Shown here piece by piece: positions 1-7,903 of a stretch of DNA of 28,262 bases. The stretch comes from an uncultured Eubacterium sp. Lineage in GTDB: Bacteria; Bacillota; Clostridia; Peptostreptococcales; Anaerovoracaceae. Location: positions 1 through 28,262 of the forward strand of contig UQNP01000007.1 of assembly GCA_900542385.1 (NCBI GenBank), written 5' to 3'. The notes under the pieces are model-generated. The model was not told the origin of the DNA, ran no database searches, and saw only the letters and a list, made by a program, of their open reading frames with translations. The position numbers and the translations under genes are program-made. Position 1 is the stretch's first letter; each line of letters begins with the position of its first letter.

Positions 1-55
1 AAGAGAAGGCGGAAGGACAGTAGGCTCCGGAGTAGTAACGGAGATCATCGAATAA
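1..55 (+). CDS. tuf: Elongation factor Tu, C-terminal tail (partial)
   Basis: The first 17 complete codons, read from base 2, give REGGRTVGSGVVTEIIE and then TAA at 53-55. This is the nearly invariant C-terminus of bacterial EF-Tu (domain 3), the GTPase that delivers aminoacyl-tRNA to the ribosome. Only the tail is in the window, so nothing can be said of the rest. A rho-independent terminator follows at 127-160. The downstream neighbour here is a two-component system, whereas tuf is often followed by ribosomal protein genes. The identification rests on a short but highly characteristic peptide. Confidence 0.9.
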   Translation, partial: REGGRTVGSGVVTEIIE

Positions 56-126
56 GCTGTGAGAATAGCATAAAGATAAGGAGACCCGGATAAGGTCACG
101 GTAAAACAGTATAAGATTGTTTTTTT

Positions 127-160
127 GAAACGGCGCAGCTTCGGCTATGCCGTTTCTTTT
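127..160 (+). terminator. Intrinsic terminator after tuf
   Basis: The arms GAAACGGC (127-134) and GCCGTTTC (149-156) pair perfectly. The inner bases add further pairs around a TTCG tetraloop, and TTTT follows. It lies between the tuf stop and the response regulator start, so it probably ends the tuf transcript and limits read-through into the two-component genes. Confidence 0.8.
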
Positions 161-193
161 AGCTTCACGCATATGATAAAAGGAGATGGGGTT

Positions 194-922
194 ATGCTTT
201 GCATGATATGCGACGATAAGAAAAATGAGCTGGAGACGATGAAAAGAATGGTTTCGGACTACGCCGCGGAGCGTTCGGAGCTTTACCTTGAAATTCAATG
301 CTTTTCCGCTCCTTTTGATATGCTGGAGGAAATGGACAGAAGCGGAGTTCCCGATATTGCACTGCTTGATATTTGTATGCCAGGCGTTCTCGGCACCAAA
401 GTCGCGCGGGAAATCAGGAGTAAAAGCGGGGATACTACCGATATCGTTTTTCTGACCACCAGTTCTGATTTTGCCGTGGAGGCCTTTGAGCTTCATGCAA
501 ACGATTATCTCACGAAGCCCTTCACAAAAGAGAGACTGACCGATACGCTTGACCGGATAATCGAGAAAAGACAGAGGCATCTGTACATTACCGTTCAATG
601 CGGCAACGAAATCCACCGCATTGATATGTATTCCGTCGCATATGCGGAAGCCAGGAACCACAGCCTGGAAATCCACCTGAAATCGGGTGACTGCATGAAA
701 ACGCGCATGACGCTGACGGAACTGAAAAAAACCATTCCGGAGGATGCCGGATTTACAGCGGTAGGAGCTTCATACATAGTCAATATGCGCTGTGTGCAGA
801 GTCTTCTTGCATCTGCGGTGGTAATGGCGGACGGTGAGACGATTTCCGTTCCGAGACGTCTGCGCGGCGAAGTAAAAAAACAGTACTTTGATTTCTATAC
901 AAAGGAGGCAACCGGGCAATGA
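194..922 (+). CDS. LytTR-family response regulator (AgrA/VirR type)
   Basis: This 242-residue protein has an N-terminal receiver domain (about residues 1-120) and a C-terminal LytTR DNA-binding domain (about 140-235). Visible receiver residues are the acidic pair D7-D8, the phospho-acceptor D59 in ALLDICMPG and the conserved K108 in LTKPF. I chose the ATG at 194 because GGAGATGGGG lies just before it. An in-frame TTG at 125 lies at the tuf terminator and has no ribosome binding site. The stop overlaps the kinase start by 4 bases (ATGA), so the two are translationally coupled. LytTR regulators bind paired direct repeats and often control cell-surface or peptide-signalling genes. Codon use differs from the neighbours: 3 of 15 Ile codons are ATA and 8 of 16 Arg codons are CGN, against mostly ATA and AGR elsewhere. 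This may indicate acquisition by transfer. Confidence 0.92.
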   Translation: MLCMICDDKKNELETMKRMVSDYAAERSELYLEIQCFSAPFDMLEEMDRSGVPDIALLDICMPGVLGTKVAREIRSKSGDTTDIVFLTTSSDFAVEAFELHANDYLTKPFTKERLTDTLDRIIEKRQRHLYITVQCGNEIHRIDMYSVAYAEARNHSLEIHLKSGDCMKTRMTLTELKKTIPEDAGFTAVGASYIVNMRCVQSLLASAVVMADGETISVPRRLRGEVKKQYFDFYTKEATGQ

Positions 923-2190
923 TACATATGGCTGCGGCAATGGTGCTTCTTGTTCTTACTCATATATTCTGTCTTACTGCCATGATGGAGCGGAGATATT
1001 CCGTAAGGAAAACCGCGTTTATCTATGGAGCCTTCGGTATTTTCTTTATCGGTCTGACGCTGGCTGTTTACGCGATATTCGGAAGCGGCTCCACGGACAC
1101 AGCTCTGATAAGCTTTACTTCCACCATACTTGCGGGATTTTTTGTTTTCATACTGACATCAACGGATACGTTCTGCAAGAAACTGTTTTTATTTATCAGT
1201 CATTCTTCTCTGTTCTGCATATTCTTCTGCATCGCTATACTGGTGTGCAGCGGACTGTTCGGTTCATTGTCGGAGACAGGAACGCTGCATGCGAGAAATA
1301 TTGTCAGGACACTTTTGTATGTGCCTGCTGTGATAGTGTATCTCAAGTTTCTCCGCCCATATGTGCGTGCAGTGCCGGGAACGAAGAAAAGGACCTGGTA
1401 TTCAATTTCCCTGGTCTCAATACTGTTTCTGGAGGTATTTGCATCGTTTGTCGTGTTTTTTTACGCGGGATACGACAACGGCGAAACACTCTTTCTCTTT
1501 GGGGCGGTCGTGATGATTTACTGCTCGGTGCTGTGGGTCATATTCGGTACGGTCAGACACATGGATTATGAGATGAAAGCAGAGCTCATAGGCAAGAATG
1601 TGGAATATCTGCAGGGACAGCTTGAGCTTGCAAAGGAGAATGAGCTGCTTGCAAAAACCATACGTCATGATTTCCGCCATCATAACCGTAATATCGCGGC
1701 ATTGCTTCAGGAAGGCGATGTCAGAGAAGCGCTGCGCTATATCCGGCAGTATGACGAGAGTTTAGATGCGGCAAATCCCGAAAGATTCTGCCGTCATGCT
1801 ACGGTCAACGCAATACTGAGCAGTTTTTATACGAGAGCGAAGAAGGAAGGTATTGCGGTTTCTGTGTCTGCCGACACACCTCAGGAGTCGCCGATTGAAG
1901 ACATGGATTTTGTCGCCGTTCTCTCCAACCTTCTGGAAAATGCCCTTAAGGGCTGCAGAGAATCAGGCTCTTATAGAGAAATTCGCGTGGATATCCGCAC
2001 GGTCGCGGATAAGACCGTTATCGTGTGCGGCAATACCTGCAGAGAAGATATGGAAATTGAAGACGGTATGCTTCGCAGGAGAAGCACCGGGATAGACAGT
2101 ATAACCATTGCCGTAAGAAAATACGACGGAGATATACGTTATGAACTGGAAAACGGATATCTGACCGTCTGCGTCATCCTCAATTCCTGA
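919..2190 (+). CDS. GHKL-domain sensor histidine kinase (AgrC-like)
   Basis: This is a 423-residue membrane sensor kinase. The first 220 residues or so hold six or seven hydrophobic segments, for example near residues 5-22, 33-54, 62-80 and 155-180, with little extracellular sequence. A short helical linker (EYLQGQLELAKENELLAKT) leads to the phospho-acceptor motif RHDFRHH, with H250 the likely phosphorylated residue. The N box is LSNLLENALKGC, and the tail GIDSITIAVRKYDG fits the end of HATPase_c_5 domains. An AAAGGAGG site precedes the ATG inside the end of the response regulator gene. The pair resembles AgrC/AgrA peptide-sensing systems, but no AgrD- or AgrB-like gene is in the window, so the signal is unknown. 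Confidence 0.9.
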   Translation: MIHMAAAMVLLVLTHIFCLTAMMERRYSVRKTAFIYGAFGIFFIGLTLAVYAIFGSGSTDTALISFTSTILAGFFVFILTSTDTFCKKLFLFISHSSLFCIFFCIAILVCSGLFGSLSETGTLHARNIVRTLLYVPAVIVYLKFLRPYVRAVPGTKKRTWYSISLVSILFLEVFASFVVFFYAGYDNGETLFLFGAVVMIYCSVLWVIFGTVRHMDYEMKAELIGKNVEYLQGQLELAKENELLAKTIRHDFRHHNRNIAALLQEGDVREALRYIRQYDESLDAANPERFCRHATVNAILSSFYTRAKKEGIAVSVSADTPQESPIEDMDFVAVLSNLLENALKGCRESGSYREIRVDIRTVADKTVIVCGNTCREDMEIEDGMLRRRSTGIDSITIAVRKYDGDIRYELENGYLTVCVILNS

Positions 2191-2220
2191 CCAATTACGG
2201 CGTAAAATCGACCAATTGCG
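2189..2220 (+). promoter_or_regulatory. Direct-repeat pair resembling a LytTR operator
   Basis: GACCAATTACG (2189-2199) and GACCAATTGCG (2210-2220) match at 10 of 11 positions, with starts 21 bp apart, about two helical turns. AgrA, ComE and VirR sites are direct repeats of 9-11 bp with the same 21-bp periodicity, so this is a likely target for the adjacent LytTR regulator. The first repeat overlaps the kinase stop codon. The binding role is inferred. Confidence 0.6.
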
Positions 2221-2222
2221 AC

Positions 2223-2249
2223 AAAACCATCCGGGGGGGGTGGTTTTTT
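2223..2249 (+). terminator. Intrinsic terminator after the two-component operon
   Basis: AAAACCATCC (2223-2232) pairs with GGGTGGTTTT (2238-2247), including one G-T pair, across a loop of five G. The T tract runs to 2249. An unbroken run of eight G spans loop and stem. It starts two bases after the direct-repeat pair. Confidence 0.75.
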
Positions 2250-2336
2250 GTTATGGTTGTTATGGTAAAAATGAATTTATGTTAAATTGCAGGACGTGTA
2301 TATATTTGGAAAACAGAGAAGAAAGAGGATGGCAGT

Positions 2337-5051
2337 ATGAAAAAAAGAGCGTATATGATATGTCTGCTGGCGTTTATGCTGATAATGAGTATGATACCGG
2401 CAGCGGCACTGGCAGCAGATGATGACGGTTACGGACTGTGGGTAGACGGTACGGAAGTTACGGTAGATAATGCAGATAATGTGCTGGGAGACGATACTGT
2501 AAGCTATAACGCGGAGACGAAAACTCTAACATTGAACGGCGCTGAGATCGATACGGCGCATACAGACGGCAGCTATACTTCCGGCATTTATGCCGAAGGC
2601 GATATCAATATCGTGCTGAGAGGAAGCAGCAGTATAAATATATCAGGCGGACAGATAACAGCCGGGGTACATGCCAATGGCGTAATCAGCATCAGCGGCG
2701 GCGGCTCGCTTGGTATAACGGCAGGCGGTGCAGGTATTGAGACGAGAGCCATATCCACGGGATACACCGCAGATGAAGCCGGCGTGGTCATAAACGGCGG
2801 CGCTGTCACTGTTAAAGCTCACGGCAGCAGTGGAATATACGCTGTATATGTGGATAACTCTTACGGGACAACGCCTCCGAGCAGATACTTTAAGATAAAC
2901 GGCGGCACTGTGGAGCTGGATGCGGAGTCGGAAACTCCTTATTCCTGCTGGGCAACGAATACTAAGCCTGATTTCAGCGGTTACGAGGGATATTCGGCGA
3001 CTGCTATCTTAAACAGCTGGGAAGAACTCAGAACCTATGATGAAAACAGATGGGATTATTACAGGTACATAAAGGTCCAGCCCCTTGTATACGATAAGAA
3101 CGGTATCTCAGAGGACGGTGAACATTATCAGCCGGCGGAGCAGGCATCCGACGGGTATTATGAAATTGAAAATGCCGGTAATCTCTTCTGGTTTGCCGAA
3201 AAACTGAAGGAGAGCGAAGATAACGGCAGTCTCAACGCCCGCCTTGCAAAAAATATCACCATGCCGGAAGATATGAACTGGATTGCCATGGGAGTCGGAA
3301 CATACGGATTCCCGTATAACGGCGTTTTTGACGGCGGAGGATATACAATTTCAAACCTGAGCGCAAAGAGCGACAGCACGGCAAGCGTGTTCAACAACGA
3401 GGGTCTGTTCAAGACCATCGGAACTGATGGTGTGGTAAAGGACCTCGGCATGATAAACCCGAGCGTAACGCCGGACTCAGGATATGCCGGAGCCATCTGC
3501 GGGACCAATTACGGGCTTATAGAAAACTGCTATAATCAGAGTGGTAATATAAGAGGTACGTCTATGTACTGCGGCGGTATCGCAGGGCAAAACGAAGGTA
3601 CAATCAAAGAGTGCTTCAATACCGGCAGCGTTACATCTGAATATGGTTCCTCTATCGGCGGTATAGCGGGATATACCCACAGCGGCGGTGAGATAATCGA
3701 CTGCTTCAATATCGGTGATATAACAGGTGCATGGTATGTCGGAGGCATATGCGGCCAGCTTGACGGCGGCACCGTCGAAAACTGTTATGGCGCGGGGCCA
3801 GCAACTGCCACGTACCCGGGATATGGGTCGACGGCAAATCCGGTAGTTGGAGTTCGTCTGGGTGATTATACCGTTGACAATACATATTACATCAACGATA
3901 AACAGAACAACGCCGGCGGAAGGACGGAGGCGCAGTTTGCATCCGGTGAGGTCGCATATCTCCTCAATGCGGGAAGGAGCGATACCGTATGGGGACAGAC
4001 TATCGGACAGCAGGAAGCTCCCGTTTTAGGCGGAGCGGCAGTATACGAAGGCTATGAATTCTGCTATTCTGAAAACGTGTCATACAGCAACGATTCTTCC
4101 AAAGTTTTTGAAGATAAGCCAAAGCACAGTTTCACGGTACTCAAATGCGACGGTGAAAATCACTGGTACAAATGTGCTGCTGAAGGCTGTCCGGAAATCC
4201 GTGGGACTGAAAAGCATAAGGGCGGTGAGGCTACGTATTTCAGAGGACCTCTCTGCGAGGTATGCAGCACTGAATACGGCAAGCCGAAGGAAAGTCCTCT
4301 GGATTCGGTTGATGACATCAGTTTGGAAAATCTGACTGTTGAAGATAAGACAGAGCTCGAAGAAGTAAAAAGTGCCGTCGAGCAGGAGATCGACGATAAC
4401 GGAACGGAGTATTCCCAAGAAGAGCTTAAAGAGCTTGAAAATCGTCTTGAAGAGATAACGGATTTAATCGAAATCATAGAAAACGCCGAGGAGATGGAAG
4501 AGACGATAAACTCTCTCCCTGACAAAGTCAGTCCCGACGATACCGAAGCAGAGAAACAAATCAACGCTGCCAGGGAACAGTACGATGCGTTAAGCGAATA
4601 CGAGAAGAAGCTCGTATCCGATGAAGCAGTTGAAAAACTGGAGAGCCTGCTGACGCAGCTTGCCGACTACCGCATCATAGTGGGCGATAACAGCACATGG
4701 ACGAAGGGAAGCGACCGGGGACTTACATTTATAGCGAACGGCGCATACAGCAAATTTACAGGCATCGAAATCGACGGGACAGCTCTGGACACTGAAAATT
4801 ATGCGGCGGAGAGCGGCAGCACGGTGATAACGCTGAAGCCGGATTATATGAATACGCTGACGGAAGAAAAACACACCATTACGGTGTTTTATACAGATGG
4901 CGAGGCGGAAGGAACGTTTACGGTTGTAAGCTCTGCTTTGCCGGGTACCGGCGATGATTTCCAGATTGTTCCGTATATCATACTGATGATCATTTCGGGA
5001 TGCGCTGTTATGATACTGAGCCTCATGCGCCTGAGGAAAGAAAGAATATGA
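2337..5051 (+). CDS. LPxTG-anchored surface protein with GLUG-type repeats
   Basis: This 904-residue protein begins with a signal peptide: MKKR, a hydrophobic core, and a likely cut after ALA near residue 26. Residues of about 30-200 form a Gly/Ser/Asn-rich beta-structured region starting GLWVDGTEVTV. Residues of about 260-560 contain GLUG-like repeats such as GAICGTNYGLIENCYN, GGIAGQNEGTIKECFN and GGICGQLDGGTVENCY, as in right-handed beta-helix surface proteins. A Cys/His-rich stretch follows (HWYKCAAEGC, CEVCSTEYG), then an acidic helical segment (about 655-780) and an Ig-like domain. The C-terminus has LPGTG at 868-872, a hydrophobic segment and RLRKER, a complete sortase signal. No sortase gene is in the window. 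An AGAGGA site supports the start. It is probably an adhesin or carbohydrate-interacting protein, but the ligand is unknown. Confidence 0.88.
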   Translation: MKKRAYMICLLAFMLIMSMIPAAALAADDDGYGLWVDGTEVTVDNADNVLGDDTVSYNAETKTLTLNGAEIDTAHTDGSYTSGIYAEGDINIVLRGSSSINISGGQITAGVHANGVISISGGGSLGITAGGAGIETRAISTGYTADEAGVVINGGAVTVKAHGSSGIYAVYVDNSYGTTPPSRYFKINGGTVELDAESETPYSCWATNTKPDFSGYEGYSATAILNSWEELRTYDENRWDYYRYIKVQPLVYDKNGISEDGEHYQPAEQASDGYYEIENAGNLFWFAEKLKESEDNGSLNARLAKNITMPEDMNWIAMGVGTYGFPYNGVFDGGGYTISNLSAKSDSTASVFNNEGLFKTIGTDGVVKDLGMINPSVTPDSGYAGAICGTNYGLIENCYNQSGNIRGTSMYCGGIAGQNEGTIKECFNTGSVTSEYGSSIGGIAGYTHSGGEIIDCFNIGDITGAWYVGGICGQLDGGTVENCYGAGPATATYPGYGSTANPVVGVRLGDYTVDNTYYINDKQNNAGGRTEAQFASGEVAYLLNAGRSDTVWGQTIGQQEAPVLGGAAVYEGYEFCYSENVSYSNDSSKVFEDKPKHSFTVLKCDGENHWYKCAAEGCPEIRGTEKHKGGEATYFRGPLCEVCSTEYGKPKESPLDSVDDISLENLTVEDKTELEEVKSAVEQEIDDNGTEYSQEELKELENRLEEITDLIEIIENAEEMEETINSLPDKVSPDDTEAEKQINAAREQYDALSEYEKKLVSDEAVEKLESLLTQLADYRIIVGDNSTWTKGSDRGLTFIANGAYSKFTGIEIDGTALDTENYAAESGSTVITLKPDYMNTLTEEKHTITVFYTDGEAEGTFTVVSSALPGTGDDFQIVPYIILMIISGCAVMILSLMRLRKERI

Positions 5052-5078
5052 GCGCATAGATAAAACAGCAGTAAAAGG

Positions 5079-5121
5079 CAAAGGCGGCGAGGAGACGATA
5101 TCCTCATCGCCTTTGTTTTTT
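5079..5121 (+). terminator. Intrinsic terminator after the surface protein gene
   Basis: The arms 5079-5093 and 5101-5115 pair with one mismatch and one G-T pair around the loop GACGATA. TTTTTT (5116-5121) follows. It separates the surface protein unit from the CoA-disulfide reductase gene. Confidence 0.88.
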
Positions 5122-5198
5122 AATGGCGTTTTTTTGAAATAATCATACTTAGATGTGGCTCGAGATGATATACTATAAAAAAAGAAAGGACAGATAAT

Positions 5199-6851
5199 AT
5201 GAAAGTTTTGATAATAGGAGGAGTAGCGGGAGGCGCTACAGCAGCAGCGAGACTCAGAAGGCTTGATGAAAAGGCTGAGATCGTGATAATAGAAAGGAGC
5301 GGATTTATCTCATACGCCAATTGCGGCCTGCCGTATTATATCGGCGGAAAGATAATGGATAGAAACGAACTTACGCTGCAGACACCCCACAGCTTTTTTG
5401 AAAGATTCAGGATAGATGCCAGAGTAAATTGTGAGGCTCTTGAAATAGACAAAGAGAATAAGAAGGTCAGAGTAAAAGAGCTGGAAAGCGGGAGAGAATA
5501 TGATGAAGAATATGATAAGCTGATCCTGTCTCCGGGTGCAAAACCGGTCGTTCCTGATATACCGGGAGTTGAAAAGGATAATGTGTTTACCCTGAGAACT
5601 GTAGAGGATACCTTCAGGATATATGATTATATCGGCAAAAACGAAGTGAAAACTGCTGCAATAGTAGGCGGAGGATTCATAGGTCTTGAAATGGCCGAAA
5701 ATCTGAAAAACAGAGGTATCGATACTGTACTGCTTCAGCGTTCAGGACAGGTGATGCCGCCTCTTGATATGGATATGGCGTCTATAGTCCATAAATATAT
5801 GACGAAGAAGGGGATATATCTGAGATTGAATTCGTTGGTCTCAGCCATAGAAAAACAGGATAGCAGGACGGCGGTAAAAGTTGAGGGCGGCAGCAGTGTC
5901 ATATGCGACATAGTGATATTGGCGGTGGGAGTTACGCCGGAAAATACTCTGGCAAAGAATGCCGGACTTGAGCTTGGCGTAAAGGGCGCTGTATGCACCG
6001 ACGAACATATGGAAACTTCTGTAAAAGATATATATGCGGTAGGCGATGCGGTCCAGGTAAAGAATTTCGTGTCCGGAGAAGATACAGTAATAGCTCTCGC
6101 AGGTCCGGCAAATAAACAGGGCAGGATAGCGGCAGACAATATATGTGGTATAGAGAGCAGCTTTAAAGGGTCTCAGGGATCATCCGTGCTCAAGCTGTTT
6201 GATATGACTATTGCAAGCACAGGCCTGAACGAGAAGCTGGCTAAGGCTTCAGGTGCAGATTACGATTATGTTATACTTTCAGGGATGTCTCATGCGGCGT
6301 ATTATCCGGGGGCAAAACCTATGACGATAAAAGTTTTGTTCGAGAAAAAAAGCGGCCGTATACTCGGCGGTCAGATAGTCGGATCGGATGGTGCGGACAA
6401 GAGGATAGACGTGATAGCCACTGCTGTAAGAGCAGGAATGGACGCAGCAGATCTGACTGAGCTCGATCTGGCGTATGCTCCGCCTTATTCATCAGCTAAA
6501 GACCCTGTAAATATGGCAGGATATGCTGTTGAAAACATCCTGGAGGGTGTAGTGAAACAAGTGCACTGGGACGATGTTGAGGAAGTTATATCCTCGGATA
6601 AAGATGATGCTCCGCTAATACTGGATGTCAGGACTGATTTTGAATACGGAGCGGGACATATTGACGGGTCAGTGCATATTCCTTTAGACGATCTGCGCGA
6701 AAGAATAGAAGAAGTTCCGGCGGGAAGAAAGGTATACGTTTATTGCCACAGCGGCCTGAGAAGCTATCTGGCTTGCAGGATACTGACACAGAGAGGTATA
6801 GACGCTTTTAATGTGTCGGGAGGATACGGTTTTTACGTGCAGAGCAGATAA
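5199..6851 (+). CDS. cdr: CoA-disulfide reductase with C-terminal rhodanese domain
   Basis: This 550-residue FAD/NAD(P)H-dependent oxidoreductase begins with the dinucleotide-binding motif IIGGVAGGATAAARLRR. The active cysteine C42 lies in SYANCGLPYYIGG, the single-Cys signature of the CoA-disulfide reductase / NADH oxidase / polysulfide reductase group. A second nucleotide-binding motif, AAIVGGGFIGLEMAENL, and the FAD motif IYAVGDAV follow. From about residue 460 there is a rhodanese domain with active loop YCHSGLRS and C516. In characterised fusions the rhodanese Cys passes a persulfide to the reductase site, so the substrate may be CoA disulfide, CoA persulfide or polysulfide. It is cytosolic and probably serves thiol redox balance. 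The start has GAAAGGACAG before it. It seems to be a single-gene unit. The family is certain, the substrate less so. Confidence 0.9.
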   Translation: MKVLIIGGVAGGATAAARLRRLDEKAEIVIIERSGFISYANCGLPYYIGGKIMDRNELTLQTPHSFFERFRIDARVNCEALEIDKENKKVRVKELESGREYDEEYDKLILSPGAKPVVPDIPGVEKDNVFTLRTVEDTFRIYDYIGKNEVKTAAIVGGGFIGLEMAENLKNRGIDTVLLQRSGQVMPPLDMDMASIVHKYMTKKGIYLRLNSLVSAIEKQDSRTAVKVEGGSSVICDIVILAVGVTPENTLAKNAGLELGVKGAVCTDEHMETSVKDIYAVGDAVQVKNFVSGEDTVIALAGPANKQGRIAADNICGIESSFKGSQGSSVLKLFDMTIASTGLNEKLAKASGADYDYVILSGMSHAAYYPGAKPMTIKVLFEKKSGRILGGQIVGSDGADKRIDVIATAVRAGMDAADLTELDLAYAPPYSSAKDPVNMAGYAVENILEGVVKQVHWDDVEEVISSDKDDAPLILDVRTDFEYGAGHIDGSVHIPLDDLRERIEEVPAGRKVYVYCHSGLRSYLACRILTQRGIDAFNVSGGYGFYVQSR

Positions 6852-6880
6852 ATCATGGTATAATGTACGTGGTATGATTT
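6850..6880 (+). promoter_or_regulatory. Extended -10 promoter flanked by an inverted repeat, upstream of yhaM
   Basis: TGGTATAAT (6856-6864) is a perfect extended -10 element (TGn plus TATAAT) with no clear -35. AAATCAT (6850-6856) and ATGATTT (6874-6880) form a perfect 7-bp inverted repeat around it, which could be an operator. The repeat could also act as a weak terminator for the preceding gene, since TTA follows. It would drive the yhaM-comF run. Confidence 0.55.
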
Positions 6881-6911
6881 TTAGAATATTCAACGAAAGG
6901 GCATGGACGTA

Positions 6912-7889
6912 ATGAAAGACATATATATTTCGGATTTGAAGACGAATCAGGAGTTCATATCATATTTTATCGTAAAATCAGTGGCAGTGAAGGTGGGCTC
7001 CAACAAGAAGGCGTATCTTGACCTCCTTCTGGCTGACGGGACGGGAGAGATATCTGCAAAAAAATGGGATATTGCAGATGAGGAACTGCCGGGACTTGAA
7101 AAGATAAAAGAAGGCAATGTCATAAAAGTAAAAGCTGTAGTCACAGAATGGAACGGAATGAAGCAGCTTAGAGTCAGCAGGATAAGGCAGACGTCGGCAG
7201 AAGATAATATTGATCTGAAGGACTATATAAAAGCAGCGCCGGAAGATGCCGGAGATATGTATGATTTTATATATAAAAAGACAGAGGATTTCCAGGATAA
7301 AGATCTGAAAAACATATGTATCAGGCAGCTTGACACCAATAGAGAAAAACTAATGTACTATCCTGCCGCCAAGAAAAATCATCATGCAGAACTGGCAGGA
7401 CTGCTGTACCACATAAAGAGGATGCTGATGATGGCTGAGCGGGCATGTGAAGTTTATACAAATCTCAACAGAGAGCTGGTTATGGCTGGAGTCATACTCC
7501 ATGATATGGAAAAAATAAACGAAATAGATTCCAATGAACTGGGCATATCCACAGGATATTCTTTTGAAGGAAGAATGCTTGGACATCTGGTTCAGGGAGT
7601 CAGAACTATAGATAAGCTTGCGGATGAACTGGATATACCGAGGGAAAAAGCAGTGATGCTGGAACATATGATAATATCCCATCACTATGAGCCCGAGTTC
7701 GGCAGTCCTAAAAAACCGCTGTTCCCGGAAGCGGAGATGCTCCATTACCTGGATATGATAGATGCGAAAATGTTCGATATGCAGGAAGCTCTTGAAAAAA
7801 CGGAGCCGGGTCAGTTCAGCGAAAGAGTGTGGACCCTTGACAACAGGATGCTTTACAAGGTGTCGGATGATAAGATGAGTCAGGAATGA
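6912..7889 (+). CDS. yhaM: 3'-5' exoribonuclease YhaM family
   Basis: This 325-residue protein has an N-terminal OB-fold nucleic-acid-binding domain (about 1-95, with YLDLLLADGTGEISAKKW). A C-terminal HD hydrolase domain contains YHIKRM and the metal-binding H197-D198 in VILHDMEKI, and HMIISHHYEPEFGSPKKP is a signature of YhaM. YhaM enzymes trim RNA, and in vitro also single-stranded DNA, from the 3' end, and in Bacillota they shorten mRNA 3' ends after termination. I prefer the ATG at 6912 over the in-frame ATG at 6903: GAAAGGG sits 10 bases before 6912 but only one base before 6903. The stop overlaps a possible ATG of the next frame (ATGA), and the downstream gene is also of RNA 3'-end ancestry. 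Confidence 0.92.
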   Translation: MKDIYISDLKTNQEFISYFIVKSVAVKVGSNKKAYLDLLLADGTGEISAKKWDIADEELPGLEKIKEGNVIKVKAVVTEWNGMKQLRVSRIRQTSAEDNIDLKDYIKAAPEDAGDMYDFIYKKTEDFQDKDLKNICIRQLDTNREKLMYYPAAKKNHHAELAGLLYHIKRMLMMAERACEVYTNLNRELVMAGVILHDMEKINEIDSNELGISTGYSFEGRMLGHLVQGVRTIDKLADELDIPREKAVMLEHMIISHHYEPEFGSPKKPLFPEAEMLHYLDMIDAKMFDMQEALEKTEPGQFSERVWTLDNRMLYKVSDDKMSQE

Positions 7890-7903
7890 GAAAGGAAGAT
7901 TCG

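Noticed and set aside
888..1571. A 227-codon plus-strand frame overlapping the kinase gene
   Set aside because: The overlapping kinase frame carries the membrane segments, H box and ribosome binding site. This frame gives a Cys/Arg-rich translation without a domain.
3503..3513. A second exact copy of GACCAATTACG inside the surface protein gene
   Set aside because: It is a single copy without a partner 21 bp away, and it encodes the recurring G-T-N-Y-G peptide of the GLUG repeats, so coding constraint explains it.
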